64,000 nucleotides of DNA, taken from Edolisoma coerulescens (lineage: Eukaryota; Chordata; Aves; Passeriformes; Campephagidae). The notes under the pieces are model-generated. The model did not search any database and was not told the origin of the DNA. It worked only from the letters and a program-made list of their open reading frames with translations. Below are positions 1 through 13,743 of the stretch, piece after piece (within the stretch, counting starts at the first letter, position 1; each line of letters starts with the position of its first letter). The position numbers and the translations under genes were made by a program. The stretch covers positions 248,001 to 312,000 of the forward strand of contig VWZW01004701.1 in NCBI GenBank assembly GCA_013397115.1. Direction: 5' to 3'.

Positions 1-3000
1 ATACATTTTCATGCTGCTGTACCCAGAGAAATTTACTTCTGTGAGAAGCTATGAGTTGCATCCAATGGCATTTGGAACTAGTAATGCCCATTTCAGGCTA
101 GACAGATGGGGTATGAGGACCCCTCAAAATGAGCTGGGAAAGCCACAGGACCCAGACAGCCTAGGCAGACTCCATCTGCAGGAACTCGCACATGACTCCT
201 CTGAATACACGACTTACTCCAAGATGAGAATCTGAATCAGAACTGCACTTTTCCCAGCTGATAACATTTGGATGGGAGCACAAACAGCTCAAGTCACTAA
301 AAGCCTGAAACAAACATCCTCTATCCTGTGGTGGAGAAAGTATTTTTGTTCTTCAGCATTTGGGATGGCTCGGGAACACTGAGGGGAACCAAAGCCCCTA
401 AGTCTAGACAAGGGAAATAAATCTACAGCTTGTCAAGATAAAGAAAAAAGGTGTATTTGTTTTCTGAATTAATAAAGTTCAGTTTAATCTCTGTTCCACT
501 AGGCTGCAATTCCACAGAGTGTGGTGAATTCTTGCAATGGGAGCAGAGGGTATCCTGCAGGCCCCAAAGCTGTACTTTTGCATGAATTAACAAAAACTCA
601 GTGTTCTGTGCAAACCTCATCTGACTGTAAGCTGAGCTTCCTAATTGAGAAGCCACTTTTTTCTTCAATTAGAGAACCTTCAGAATTCAGCTCTTGAGCC
701 TTCATTCTGAATGACAATATGCTCCATTTCCATCATAAATCTAGCCTAGGTGCCACACTGTCTCTGCTCTACATTAAACTAAGGGCTGTGGTGATGAGGG
801 GAGTGGGATGGCCTTAGAAGCGTTGAGTTTCAACATTACCAACACTCAAGGTTTGTCCCAGCTTTCTGCCCACATGCAGCTCTAAATCTTCTTTGATCAA
901 CCACGCACGCCCAAGTCATGCCAATTCTCCCACCCCCAGCTTCTCCTTCTCCCAAGTACTAGGCACTGGAAGCACAAACATTCCCCGATTCAGATGAAGA
1001 ACCTACTCACTGAGCTCACCTGACGATATTTATTTTGACCTAATTGTGCCTTGCAGGAGACAGTGTGATGTCACCTCCCTGCATACAGCTCCTGGGCTAC
1101 ACCACACATCCTCCAGAGCAGCAGCACTGGCAACAATAAACAATAACAAACAGTGATTTCAGCGTTCTGCAGGATCTAAATGCATTTTAGGTGCTCCTGT
1201 TGCTAGAAAATGCAGTCATTAGTTTGATCACTCTTTTGGGGTTTGGAGAAAAAAGGCTGGTAAAGAAAACGTCACCTGCAAGCTGAGCAACCTACACGGA
1301 TTTGTTTGGTCTCTTCCTGCTCATCCCAGCCCTGCACTAGAAAAGCAGTCTAGGGTAGATTTGGGAGAGCAGGATACTTGGGAGAGAGAAGCAGAGACGA
1401 GGGGTTAGTGTCCTCTCCTGAGGATGAAGGAAATCTTTCTACTATACCCGAGAAAGGGCAGGAGGGAAGGACTGGTCTCAGGCCATGTATGAGATGGGAG
1501 TACTGAAGCGAAATGGTTATGAAAGCAGAAAGGTTTGTGTGCTTAAAAAATTGTGAAACTCATTACTTTTGTTCATTCGCTCCCTGAGTGGCATTACTGT
1601 GCATTATGCTCTGTAAAGAATGAGGTGCTCTTCTGCTGTGCTTCACACTGGCTATTGAGAGATATTCCAGGCTGGCAAGTCCTTGTATGAAGCTATTTTA
1701 GTTTTCTTCAGAGGAAACCAATGCCTTTTCAACAAATAGAGAAAAAAAAGAGAAAAAGAGTTCACTTTTCTTTCTGCCATTGTTGCTAGCAATGACAAGG
1801 CTGCTCCAGGATGGATCCACAGGCACTATACACAGATCAGGTCATTGCCTTCAAAGCCTAGCTAGTTTATGCCAGCTTGGGATTTGGCCCTGTGTATTCA
1901 AGCCCACTTCAGTTCTCTCCACATTCTCACTTGCTATTAACTCTGCTGAGCTGTGGCCCATATCACTGTTTGCTCTGATTTTTCTTGATACTTCCTCTCT
2001 CTGACCTCTTTTGGAAGAGCTGGTAACAGCTTGCCTCCTTGAAAGTCGATTGTTTCCTTCACATCAAGTGAGACGCAAGGTCAAGATCCAGCTGCTGCCA
2101 GCTGATAGCTTTAAAACAATAGCTTTTGGTGGAAATTTGCTCCCAGCTCTTTTTTGGTGAGGGGTGTGAGGAGTGGGTTGAGAATGGGTCTTTACACCTT
2201 CTACTTAAAGCAGGCAGCCTGCTTTGGTGACAAACTGGGCCAAATAAGGTGCTGATAGAAGAGATCACGGGGCTGATCACAGAGAGCACACAGGCAATGT
2301 GCTGGTTCCCGCAAGAACGGAGCCAAGAAAACATTTCTTCAGAGACTAAATGCTTCACTTTTGCAAGAAAAAAAAATCCACTTAAAAATCTACGTATGAC
2401 ACAAGCATTGTCCCAACAGAGTATTTTATTACTTTGCTACTGAGAAAGGCTGGTAAGGCTGGGAGAGCAGGAGATGGGCTGCACAGAGCCCTACACATTG
2501 CTGGTTTCCAACACAATGAAGACAGGGGTGGGCAAAGTGGATTAAAATACAAATTAGCTTATGATGGGACCAAATTCCACTTTCAGGGACATAGGTAATT
2601 ATGCTTTAACAGAAGTACAAACAAACCCAAACAAACAAAAAACCCAGGAGAAACCCCCTGGACCAGGAGAAGCTCAGCAGGGCCATGGTCAGAACCTAGA
2701 AGCCATCACGCTGCTGAGGGATAGCCCAGACTGCTTTCTCAAACCAGTTTGCCCAGCAGGCACAAAACACCATGTGACTGGAAAGAGCTCCTCAGGAAGC
2801 ACCCAGTGACCTTCGTAGTGCCAGAACACATTTCACACCTTGGGCTGCTTGTTTGCCCTTCACTGCTCCCCACTGAACCTGTTCCTGCACCAGCCTCCCA
2901 GCAGCTGCAGCTCGTGTGGGTTGAGGAGTCCTCCCCTTCCCCACCAGTGTCCGCTCAGGTGCTCAGCTGGCTCCTGTTCCCTCCAACCTTGGAAATGAGC

Positions 3001-3179
3001 CTGAAGGCTTCACTGGGGTGTCTGTGGGGAATGAAGCAAAAGGGATTTGGCCCTCAGCATGAGGGGTGATGAGCTCATCTCTCATCAAGTCCCTCTCTGA
3101 AGGGGTTTTTTCACTGGTCCCACAGCCTCGACTTGAAACATTGCCTCCTGAGCTGCTGCTGAAAGCCAGCTGTCTACCA
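1..3179. other. Intergenic DNA, no gene recognised
   Basis: No reading frame here is longer than about 106 codons and none resembles a known protein. The stretch is mixed-composition vertebrate intergenic DNA. Two low-complexity patches stand out: a purine run of A and G at 1742-1760, and an AAAC-rich patch at 2617-2645. I saw no CR1 tail, tRNA-like boxes or CpG cluster. Confidence 0.7.
2617..2645. repeat. AAAC-rich low-complexity patch
   Basis: Repeated ACAAAC/CCAAAC units make an imperfect AAAC simple repeat of about 29 bp. This is ordinary low-complexity DNA; it could be the decayed A-rich tail of a retrocopy, but nothing recognisable lies upstream. Confidence 0.5.
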
Positions 3180-3480
3180 TTCATATTGTTAATTCATTAA
3201 AACCAGTTCTTTATCCTCTCAGGAAATAACGGCAGTCCTGCTTACTGGCAGACAATAACATCGAAGGGCTGCAATCGCTGACAATATCAATTATTTAGTT
3301 TTCTGCCAATTCCTATTAGACTTTCCAGGCTAGAGAATTTACACTGTGTTATTGAATTAAAAAACAGCTAAAAGCTTTAGGGAATCCAAACTAATTAGCC
3401 AGCATTTGTAAACCCCTTTGTTCATGGTAATTTGTTTACAAGAGTAGCTCAACCTTTTAATTATGGGCACACTCACAGGC
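3180..3480. promoter_or_regulatory. Candidate conserved non-coding element (AT-rich, homeodomain/FOX motifs)
   Basis: The block is AT-rich without being simple sequence, has no long open frame, and is dense in TAAT-core motifs. These include a GTTAATTCATTAA stretch at 3188-3200, the perfect palindrome CTAATTAG at 3391-3398, and a FOX-type TGTTTACA at 3433-3440. Such texture is typical of deeply conserved vertebrate enhancers near developmental genes. Conservation itself cannot be seen from one sequence, so the regulatory call is inference. Confidence 0.35.
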
Positions 3481-4949
3481 CACATCCTGTACCATTACAG
3501 GCAGCTTTTTTTTTGTTTGGTGCAAGAAGGGCAAAGATGGGGAGGCTAATTTTACTTTAATGAGTTGTGATGACCCCGCTTGGCACTGGATGACCCTAAA
3601 ATGTAAGTGTGTCTATAATTATAACTAAGAAAAAACCCACTCTAGATGCTTTGCGTGGGCCAGAAATTATCAGCATCCAACAGCCTTGGCAACATAAGTC
3701 CAGAGCCCTGCCTCTCGCTCCCTCTCCAGCCTCTGTTGCAGATCTCATCTCAAGGCAGTGCTTCACCTTCTTGCCTATTCAAATCTATTTGGTTTAACTC
3801 CTTCTGCTTTAGGCTTGAAAGACGAATGGTTTAGATATTCTAGAACAGGTCACATCCTCACTTGTGATGACAACCCTCTCATGACAATTGGCACTTATCT
3901 CTTGCCAGGTTGTCCTCTCTATCTGTGCTGTCACTTGTCATCACAACCCATGACCCTGCTCCCCAAACCACGAACATCATCAACGTTTTACAGTAAGGGT
4001 TTTGTTTTGGAAGAAATGCTTACGGTTCTGATTGACAGAGGATTTTTAGTCCGTTAAACAGGAAGCTGTAGCAAACTGCTTTCTCTTTTGATGGCTTTAC
4101 CAAACTGAGCGCTGGGGTAGAACTGCTCCATGGGAACTGGGCAGAAGTGTTTGGGCCGAGGTCACCGGAGCACGAAGCTTCCTGCCTGCAGTCTGTGACC
4201 ACCTCTCCTTATGCAGCAGTGCGTGGACATGTAAATACGAGAAGTAGCCAGTGTTTCCCCACTGTGTCTGGTTTCTTCACTGAAAAGCTGTGCAAGGCTA
4301 CTCAAAATCAACAGTGAAAATCTTGACATTTGCCTTGACATTGAACAGAAATTCTAAATATGTTCATTTCTGAGGTAAGGGATGGCAAAGAAGAGAATGA
4401 AAATGAAGTGAGATGTCTTTCAATGAGGGAATGTGCAGTAGATTACAGGAAAATTGAAATGCAAAGATTGCAATGAAGTTCCTACTTTATTTTGAATAGT
4501 TCCAGGAAACTTGTTCAGATAAAATCTGTATCTGTATTTTTAAAAATGTATCAAACTTAATTTAAGGGGGAAAAATGCTAATAAAATGTTTAAAACTGCT
4601 TCATCATTGATAGGTACACAGTGTATTGGGCATCCATCTGTCTGATCTAACATGTGGGATACAGCCTTGGTCCCTGGGATCAGTGCAAGTGAAAAGCAAT
4701 CTTCCCACTCATGCCATGGATGGAACACGGCCCCGTGGCAACCAGGCAATTGGCCCCAGTCAGAGACTCACACAGCTCAGGGTACAGGGATCCTGTGGAC
4801 AGCAGGGTCCAACCAGAGCACAGGGCACACCACTGTTTTCTCCCAGTCTCTGGCACTGGTTTGCTGGGCCCTTGGCCAGGTTACTTTCACCCTCTGTTGT
4901 TCTGTTTTCCAACCTGGAAACTGTTCCCAGCTCATCTTCCATCCTACCC
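3481..4949. other. Intergenic DNA, no gene recognised
   Basis: I found no recognisable gene, repeat or RNA. Open frames are under 180 codons; the longest, on the plus strand from 4626, runs into the CR1 fragment and is explained by it and by local GC richness. Confidence 0.65.
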
Positions 4950-5095
4950 CCAACCCTGGAAGTGTTCAAAGTCAGGCTGGATAGGTCTTGGAGCAACCTG
5001 ATCCAGTGGAAGGTGTCCCTGCCCATGGCAGGGGGTTGGAATGAGATGAGTTTTAAGTTCCCTTCCAAGCCAAACCATTCTGAGATGATTCTGTG
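4950..5095 (+). mobile_element. CR1 LINE, 5'-truncated 3' fragment
   Basis: The fragment follows the CR1 3' end in order: a segment coding for the last residues of ORF2 (GGAAGTGTTCAAAGTCAGG), the GTGTCCCTGCCCATGGCAGG block, then AAGTTCCCTTCCAAGCCAAA and a degenerate tail ending in GATGATTCTGTG. Full CR1 elements are several kilobases long, so only the last ~145 bp remains, as is usual after incomplete reverse transcription. Several mismatches and the decayed tail suggest moderate age. It encodes no working protein. Confidence 0.9.
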
Positions 5096-8000
5096 TCTCT
5101 CAGGCACTCTGGGGTCTGCATGGATATTACAGAGCTCACTGGCTCTGGGTGTCATCTGACAACATCACATTGAGCTTTGCTTTAAGGGCAGCTGAACATT
5201 ATGTTTAGATAGAGCAGCTGATTTAATCTCTCTAGGATTTTTTTTATGAGGCTCAAATAGCATCCATAAAAATGGAGATGGGCACAAGTGTCCCTCAAAC
5301 ATCCAGGTCTTCCTGACCACATTTGGTTAAAATATCATTAACTGTGCAGCATGTTTGACAAGAATGTATGACAGCACTAGCCATATGGAAAGCATAAATA
5401 TTAAATACTGTATATTGCAGCCATTTGCAAGAAACTGCATTAATCCCTTGAAGGTTAATGAGAATTATTCATGTGCATCTGAGGGAGAGAAGTACTTCAC
5501 TTTAGAAATTGAACAGCTTGACATGCCTGATTTTTCACTTACCAATAAATATGAAAATGGAAAATGGATGGACATCTTAGCATTCTGCCTGAATGAGAGG
5601 CTCATTGAGCAACTCAGAGGTTTGTTTTTTCAAATCAATATTTTACATCATTAATATTTTCAGTTCCAGGAATGAGTGAAACAATAAATCTTGCTTGATC
5701 ACAGAGCGTTTGCCACTGTGTAGATATTCTTGCAAGAGGGGAAACAAATGTCAAGGATCAAGACAACCCTGGTTTGCTTAGTTAAGTCCTGAGAGTAAAA
5801 AGGAGGGATCAATACCTGTGTAGGGCCTGCTGAGAGACCCAGGAAAAAAGGGAAAAGAGAAATGAGGCAGAATTATCCTTGATGGGCAAGATTTACCATT
5901 GACATCATGGAGACCACTCTATTCACATGTTTGAAACGTCTCACCAGAAAATATGGACAGATATTTAAAAAGAGTTTCAGTGAGTAATGGATGTGATTTT
6001 TTGCAGTAATCCCTCTTGAAATTATTTCAAATGGTTTTGAAACAGCTTTGTTATGGCCTGTTTTTACATGAGCCACCTGCATCAGCAGAGTTGTTAAAAA
6101 CTTGAAATGATAAAATTTCTCTGAATTGATGAAAATCACTTGTTGTCAGTGAAATCTTCATGCTGCTTTGCAAGGAGCAATTTCTAGAGATGGCTAAAAA
6201 TTGTGGATAGTTTTCTTTTAATTAAAGTGTGGGGTTGTTTTGTTTTTTTTTTTAATAGCATCCTTCATAAAAATACTTTCCCTTCCTTTTTCTCCCTCCT
6301 TGTACTTTTTTCATAATATGGTCACCATATTCATGCTGCACATTTTGGCAAATTCCAGTCATGATACCTGCATGGTTCATGGTAACTAGAAGAATTTAGT
6401 CTCTACTAGCCATGAACATCATCCTATGAAAAATTGGGACATTTAGCTGTCTCAGCAAAGAGAAAAGCATACTGTGGCTAGAAACCACACCTTCCAGAGC
6501 CTTCAGGGCAGCTTCCAGAACAGATTTCAGCTGATGTGAATGACAGGAGCTCCCACAGCTCCAGGATGCAGTGGGGTTGGACTGATTTCCACCAGCAGAA
6601 GATTTAGCTCTGCATATGCTCCCTTCAGTGCTAAATGCTCGTGCTCCAAGCTCATTCCTGCTCAACCTGAAACAGGTAGTGAAACAGATAGCTGGAAAAT
6701 ACAGGGAACTGCCAAAGGCACCATCTCTGCAGAAGCTCCTTGGGAAGCAAAGCCTGTCCAGCTGAGGAGGGAGGATGGGCCACTGCAGCTCCCCTTTGCC
6801 TGAGCTCAGCCTGTGCCCTCACCCCTGGCTCTGTGGTGCTGGTTTGAACACGGCAGCTCCCACTGAGGGCTACAGCAGGGGCAGTGCTGGGGCAGGGAGA
6901 GCCGACGTGCTGGAGGCCACTGCGGCTGAAGCTGCTCGAGGGGCGCTGAGCAAAGGGGCTGATGGTGACCTGGAGATGCCCTAGAAATAGGGTCAGGGGA
7001 ATGAGGGAGAATGAGCTCACAGATCAAGCACAGTGCTCTGTCTCTGCACAAAGAGTATTGGCAGATGTGTCAGTGCATCCCACCACACGGGCTTTTCCTG
7101 CTCAGAAGTCTGGATTTCCAGTCCTAGTGCTTCAAACGAGGCTTGCATCAAACAAGTCCAGAGTGCCAGCAGACAGACATCCCCCTGCAGCACAGTACGA
7201 GCGATGGGAAGCTACTGGGAGAAATCCTGTGCTACTGGGAACATCCTGCCCTATTTTCTGTGCCAGAGCACCCTGTGCTGGTGTGCAGCGATGCGTGTGG
7301 ACCAGCGGCAATCGCACATACCCCCAGCTCCTGGTCCCACAGAAACCTTACTGAATCATGTAAGATCCACATGCAGCTCAGCATTGTGGTTATCAGTAGC
7401 TGGACTTCCAAGGAATTAGTGCACTTGATTCCTCTTGCACTGTGTCCAAGGCCAGAAAAGCAGCTGAGGGAGAGTAGTTTGTATTAGAGGTATATTTATG
7501 AACAGCTTCTAAAGGGTTAGGTAAAGGGTGTTTGGATAAGTAGCTAATCAATTTGCACAGATTATTATGAGACCAGCAGAGGCACAGGATGCCTTACAGT
7601 GTCAGCTCCCATTATGCACATAACCATTTGATACATGTATTAGTCACCTCTGTAACAGCTATTACTAAGCATTCATAACAACAGCATTTACGTGAATCTC
7701 CTTACAAAGTCAGTGAATCCATGAGACTGGGACTCACTGACCCCAAAACAGGCTGCTGAGGAGGAATCAGGTAGGACGTCTCTCCCTTGTCTGAGGGATA
7801 GCTTCCCTCTCAAGAGTGTCTCATTGCCCAGAAATCTGGCAACCTGTGAACTCCAGCAGCAGAATTTTGCTCTGTTTTCATTGTCAGACACAGCACACAA
7901 GCACTGTCAGATCGTGGGAAGGAAAACACAGCTGGTGATTCTGAACTATGTTTTGGTTTTATTCTGAATCATTTACCACTTCCATTAATCCCAGAAGCCT

Positions 8001-10820
8001 CCACAGGGATTTACTTTTACAGCATCAGATTTCTCTGATCTGTGTGTGTCTCTGGCCTTTTCCTTCTGCTTTTCAATTTCTATTCTGGCCTGGCTCTGCT
8101 GGAGGAGAGGATGTGCTCAAAGTCACTCAGAGGAACATTTTAAGGCTCTGAGGATGATCCACTACTGATATAAAGTACAGCAGATCCAGTGGCTTTGGTG
8201 AAGCCTTGCACAGTTACACCAGTGGTGCATCTTCAGCTCGCAAAGTTGCACTGATACTGCCTTCCCAAAAAGCACAAAGCACAGCTTGGCTGGGCAGGAA
8301 ATGTCCCATTTCCAAGCCATGGCATGGCACAGTTTGGGCTCTGGCCACATATATCTAGAACACAAATCCATATTACCAATTGATATTGTGTGTTTTACAG
8401 CGCTGACTGAAAAATTTAAATGCATGTCTTACAAATAGCTAAAGGCTGTTCTCCTATGAGCAAAGGGAAACAACACCTTGAATACTGAAGATGATTTTCT
8501 AAAAAGAAATTTGGTGTGAAACTGTACAGGTACTCACTGAAATTTTGTCAGAGTACGTTGTTGCATTGCAGCTGCCAGCACTGCTGTGTGCCACAGGCTC
8601 CCCATCATACTTGGCTGCATTCAGCAGCCAGGGTCTCCCTGCTGATGGGAAAATATTCAGACAGAGTACCAATAGGCTACAAAGTTAAAGAGAGGAACAT
8701 CCCACTTTTTTCTTTGTGCAACTGTGGATGGTTTTGGATGTCAATGACCTTAACAACAAGGCTTAAAGTACAGTCACACACAGGTGCTGTAAAGGCAGTG
8801 CACATGAGACCCTTGAGCCCTTACTGCATCCTGCTTTACGCTGTGCCTTGGTCCTCCATGAAGCCAGAAGACCAGATTTGCTCTGCCTAAATTTCCTCTG
8901 GAAACCCACAGATAGGGGGAAAACAAAGAAGAAATGGAAGTAAAGCTGATCCATGCCCCTTTTCTGCTTTACTGCACAGTATTTGCTTGACAGGTTCACA
9001 AGGTAAACGTACCATGAACTGCAAGGTCAGGGCCAACTTTGGGAGTATGTGAGTTTTCCACAGATGTATAATAGCTATGCTGAGAATAACCTGCCCAGGA
9101 AATGTTCTGTCCTCTTTGGCAGAAAGGGAGCAAGCAGAAAGTCATTGAATCATTCAGCCCCTCACTGGCTTTTGGACAGGCTGCCCAGTGGGACCAACTA
9201 CATCACTGGACCTTCCCTGGCACAGAAGCAGTATCTCCCCTCAGTTTCGGTGTCCATACCCCAAATTTTCCAGATGTTTAAAGGTTTTATTTCACTCTGG
9301 GGAGAGCAGAACAACAAGAACTTATGTGGATAAAATTCAAGAAAGCACAACTCTGCTCTTCTCCAGAAGACATTCTGTGTGCTGCTCACAGCCAGAACAA
9401 TTGGCCCGTTTACACAAGCAAAGCAATTCTTTAGGGCAAATCAGCTTCTTCTTAATGAAGTCTTGTTATTTTCAGTAAGTCAGTGCTTTTGGGGGGAGAT
9501 TTAATAAACTTCATTCTTCTTCCTCTCATTGTGATAAGCAAATTTAATTTTACTCATACTATTAATAGTATTAAGCATCTCTTGAAAATGTATAATAGGC
9601 AGTCTGAATCAGTTTGTTCAGTATGAAAATCCTCTTTTCTGATACAATATTTGGGTAAATGGAAAATATTCAGTGCCTCATAAGTGGATGTTGAGACAGA
9701 GAGAAGACAGAAGGTAATTCCAACCCTTAGGAGGGGGACAACAGCAGGCCCACTAATTTCTATTATTGCTGACATTTTTTTTGCCTCCAAAAAGGGAATC
9801 ACTGAATAAAAAAGGCTGTGCCCTGAATTCACAAATGTTAAATGTTATTTGCAAGCGCTTCTGCCTTGCCTCTGTCTGAGCTAGGGAGGGGTCCCCTCAA
9901 AGCCCACCGTTCCCTGCTCTCCCACAGCCTGGGTATGGGCTTTGGCTGAGACACCCTTGTCCTCCCACCGCAGCACTAAACTGCAAAACATGATGCATTT
10001 GGTGTTAGACCACAATGTTTTATGCTTTTGCACACTCCAAAGCATTCAATCAGACATGGGACTGTGCAAGGCAGGCACAGAACACCAGCACCACATCTCC
10101 ACCTTTGCTCTGCCCGGATAACCCACAGATGGTCCCTGGTACCTACCCACAGTCTCCAGCACACATTTTTCCCTGGCAAGTGCTTTTTGGGCCATCACAC
10201 CTTCAGATCACCAGTCAGTGCATTCCTCAGGCTGGCAGCCAGAATAAGGCTGAATGTATGTTAATGACAGGGAATATTCTGTATGCAAAAGGTGAATCAG
10301 GGAGATAAATTCAAAAGCTTTCTGTGCCATTACTATAGGCAAGTGCTACAGAGTTTAATCAGGTCTATAGAGAACTTAAAGAGATATGGAAACTAATCTA
10401 AAATAGGCTGTCTCCTATGGAGAACCTGCCCTTTCCTGTGATGCCTTCCAGCCTGGCCCGACTGCCTGGCTGTCTAAAGATTCTGCACAACTCTTACAAA
10501 GGAGCAATTTTATCCCCATTTTGACAATGCATTAGTATAATGGCTTGATCAGCAGATAATCTCCTTTTACAGAACAACAATATTTACAAAGCTTAAAAAA
10601 GTAATTTTCTCCCTCCCTGGCTGACCTAACTATCTCCTGGAGTTTCAGAAATAACCAAAGGCTTTTCAGTCACTTTGTATGTATGAACAATGGAGACTCT
10701 GAATGTATCATTTCTTCCCTCTTCAGAGAGACTTTTCAACATAACACCCTTCATTTCTTCCAGACATTCTCTTTTCTCTAAGCATTACTGACACAGACGT
10801 TGTTCTCCTTACCTCGCCTG
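5096..10820. other. Intergenic DNA, no gene recognised
   Basis: No convincing exon, RNA gene or dated repeat was found in this 5.7-kb stretch. It holds a T run at 6243-6253, an 8-1-8 inverted repeat at 6315-6331, and a GC-rich patch near 6780-6960 with only six CpGs, too few for a CpG island. Open frames of 60-130 codons occur on both strands and overlap each other, as expected by chance. Confidence 0.6.
6315..6331. repeat. Perfect 8-1-8 inverted repeat
   Basis: AATATGGT and ACCATATT flank one central C. The dyad is perfect over both arms and stops at both ends. It could be a dimeric transcription-factor site, but a 17-bp dyad of this kind also arises by chance in 64 kb. Confidence 0.5.
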
Positions 10821-11105
10821 TACTAGTCATGCCTTACTGGCTCATTTGGTCCAAACATGATAAATCAATTTCCATCCAATTAGGCTACGCCTGAAGAATT
10901 AATTTGATACACTTTAGACTGTAGTATTTTGTATGTTCCTAAACGCAATTAGAAAACTTTAATTTAATCTTACATGCCCAATATGATCGGCTGGTACATA
11001 AGACAATCCAGTTGCAACTTGTTCAGCATGCAATTGTAGTTGTAATTGATTAAAATTGTTTTTGCAAGTGTGTCTTGATGTCATGGATAACTTGATTTGC
11101 TTTGG
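10821..11105. promoter_or_regulatory. Candidate conserved non-coding element
   Basis: This is an AT-rich block of high complexity with repeated homeodomain cores: CAATTAGG, GAATTAATTTG, CGCAATTAG, and a cluster of CAATTG and TAATTGATTAAAATTG around 11030-11058. There is no open frame of note and no transposon signature. The pattern matches typical vertebrate enhancer elements. The call is inferred from texture, not from alignment. Confidence 0.35.
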
Positions 11106-13743
11106 GTCCTACTCCTGCAAGCACACAGACACATCAGAAACTTTCTCTGTGTGAGCTGTTCATCAAACCGTGCAGGATTTATGAGCTGAGCTAGGCAGGG
11201 ACACGGCTTGCTGCCCCAAAGTAGTGGTTCTCTCCTCAAACAGTGTTTCTGTGATCAGAGATGTGAAGATGAGAGGGTAAAGATGATGGATTTTCAAAAA
11301 AATAAAGATGCTTAGGCTGTCATCCAGAGAGGGAACAGCAGGGATCCATCCTCCTTGGTTTCAAAACCCAATGCAAGTTCTGGGCTTAGTGATCTGCTCA
11401 CACCGAGTGCTCCAGTTTGCAATTCTCTTCATTTGTGGTAACAGTTGAGGAACAGCCTGGGTGTTCTGTGAGGTCTAAGGGGATCCCACCAGTCCGTGCC
11501 CTTGACCCCACAGTGGTGCTCAGGCCTCAGAAGGGCTGTGAGTGATGGATACAGGAGAGGTTAATGCTTGCATCAGCCTGCCCCAGGTGGGCTCTGGCAG
11601 GGGAGGGGACCCCAGCTGCTGCTCTGGCTCCAGGCAGGGCTGCTGTTGACTCTGTCTGTTCACCCAGACCATCACTGCAACACTTAGCAAGGGCAGATAT
11701 GGTCATCAGCACTCCTGTCACCTCAGCCTGGCTAATTCTGGTGCCAAAAATTGATCATGGAAATCCCACTCCATCACCCATCAATACATCTTGAGAAAAC
11801 AAGCTCTAATTTTACCAGAGACCTGGCTCTCTAAGTGTGTCCAGAAATCCATCCAGGCTTCTGTCTTAAAGGCTTATCCAAATCTAGTCCCAGGTAACCA
11901 GATGCTATTATAATTGGACCTAACTTAGGATCTAGCAGTTTCTTAAAAGATTCGGGAGGATATTTTTCTCCTGGAAAATACTTCACAATAAAAAAAAAAA
12001 GCTGTTTCTTTGAAATATTAAATAGCAAAACAGCTGCTTAGCTCAGCCAAAAATGACTGGATCAAAACCCCGCTGTTCCTTATTTTCAGAAATAGGCTAC
12101 AATGTGAAGGTTGACTGTAACCGGACATGACAGAATCCTAATGCCTTCAATTCTACTTACCCACTTCTGAGAAGTGTTTATATTTGAAATCATGGTGAGT
12201 TAACATGAGTTAAAGGCACGTGCTCTCATCTCTCGATATGTAAGTAATGGATTGTTCCCTGGATAATACCAGGGCTTGTCAGAAATATATAACATAGACA
12301 CTGATTTTTCACAGCTTGTAGTTCTCACTGTGTCAGTAGGTAAGAGAATTTCAGAGAGGTGGGAAAAAAATCAGAAGATACAAGATGGAACAATTTTGTG
12401 CCATGTAAGATACAGTGCCTGTAAGTTTGCTTCTGATTTATTTTCTGTTTGTTTTCTGATTTATAGTTTTGTTAAGAACAAAAGTCAGAAGGGAATTTTC
12501 ATTTCATATGTATGATGTACTTTAAGAGACAGGTGGTTTATGAAGTATTAAACAGCACAATGGGACATAAAATGACCTAGTGACTGCCTATGCTTGGGAA
12601 GATGGGTTGGTACAGTGTGGGAAAGAGGAAGAAAGCATCATCCAAACCTCAAAATGACCTAGAATCTGGGCCCTTGCTAACCTGACTCTTGATTTGGAAA
12701 ATAGAAATGCCACGTTTGTATGAATTACTATACCACATACTGACAAAGGGAAAAGCAGATGTTAAAATGGAAATGTTTTTCTGCCCAAAGCTCACAAGTT
12801 CTTTCTTCAAAGGAAGGCCAACAAGCTTTTTAACCTTCATTTCATTCTCTGCTGGACTGTCTCAAATGGGAGACCAGCAGGGTAAAGAGCCAAAAGAGGA
12901 AGGTTCTTTCAAAGACAGTAGTATTGACATTAAATTGACAACACTTGCACCCAGACCCTGGCGAAGACCATGCTGACACCTTTGGATGTTCCTGATGACA
13001 CTGAAGAACAGTGCACAGCCATGAATATGGAGGTGCCAGCAGTTCTCTTCTCAGCCCAGTGTGTAACTGCTACTCCCACAATATCCAGAAACACTAAACA
13101 AACCTCTTTTTCTCACAGCTTGGTGCTTATCTCTGCAGAAACCTCCCCCATCCTACAGTCTGCCTTGATTTAACCTTCCAGGCACTCTTTGGCAACCTGT
13201 TGCCCCAGGCAACGTGAACAACCCCCAGCTGGCTGTGCTGGGCTGGGGCTGATTAACTCCAGCCTCCTGTGCCGCTGGGTCCAGTCTCCTGCGATTGCCG
13301 GGAGGAACCGTGTCAGACAAGCCCTTTCAGAAACAGAGAAGCTTTGTTATGAGACTGGTTAAGTGCACATCCCACACTCCTGCTGCTCCAGAACTTCCTT
13401 CCTGTGGTAGCCTGTGGTTTCTAGTTTATTGATGGCCAGTCTATACCTATTTGTTCTCTTCAAGGGCTCTTCACCATCACAGCATAAACTCCCTTCCTCC
13501 CTGTGGGCTTAGAAAGAGCAATCGGTCTCTGCTCAGCCACGCTGCCAAAGCTTTCTTTGTTTGACATCTTGATCACCCTTAACAGCCCATCTCCAAAGCT
13601 GACCCTGTATGGGAACAGTGCAGCTGCCGAACCAAAGAGCACTGCTGCGAGCTGGGGTACCTGCTACAGATAGAGCCATGTCACATTTCTTTCTTTCTCT
13701 CCATATCATCAACGCTATGCCCTTCACATGTCTTTATGTCCAA
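11106..13743. other. Intergenic DNA, no gene recognised
   Basis: Only short overlapping open frames are present, all under 100 codons. There is an A run near 11990-12000 and a GC-richer patch at 11560-11660 without CpG enrichment. I see no recognisable gene, RNA or repeat. Confidence 0.6.

Noticed and set aside
4626..5159. 177-codon plus-strand frame
   Set aside because: Opens at a non-ATG codon, runs into CR1 sequence, and the overlapping frames on both strands are also open.
6860..6960. GC-rich patch considered as a second CpG island
   Set aside because: Only six CpGs in about 120 bp beside CpG-free GC-rich DNA; below island criteria.
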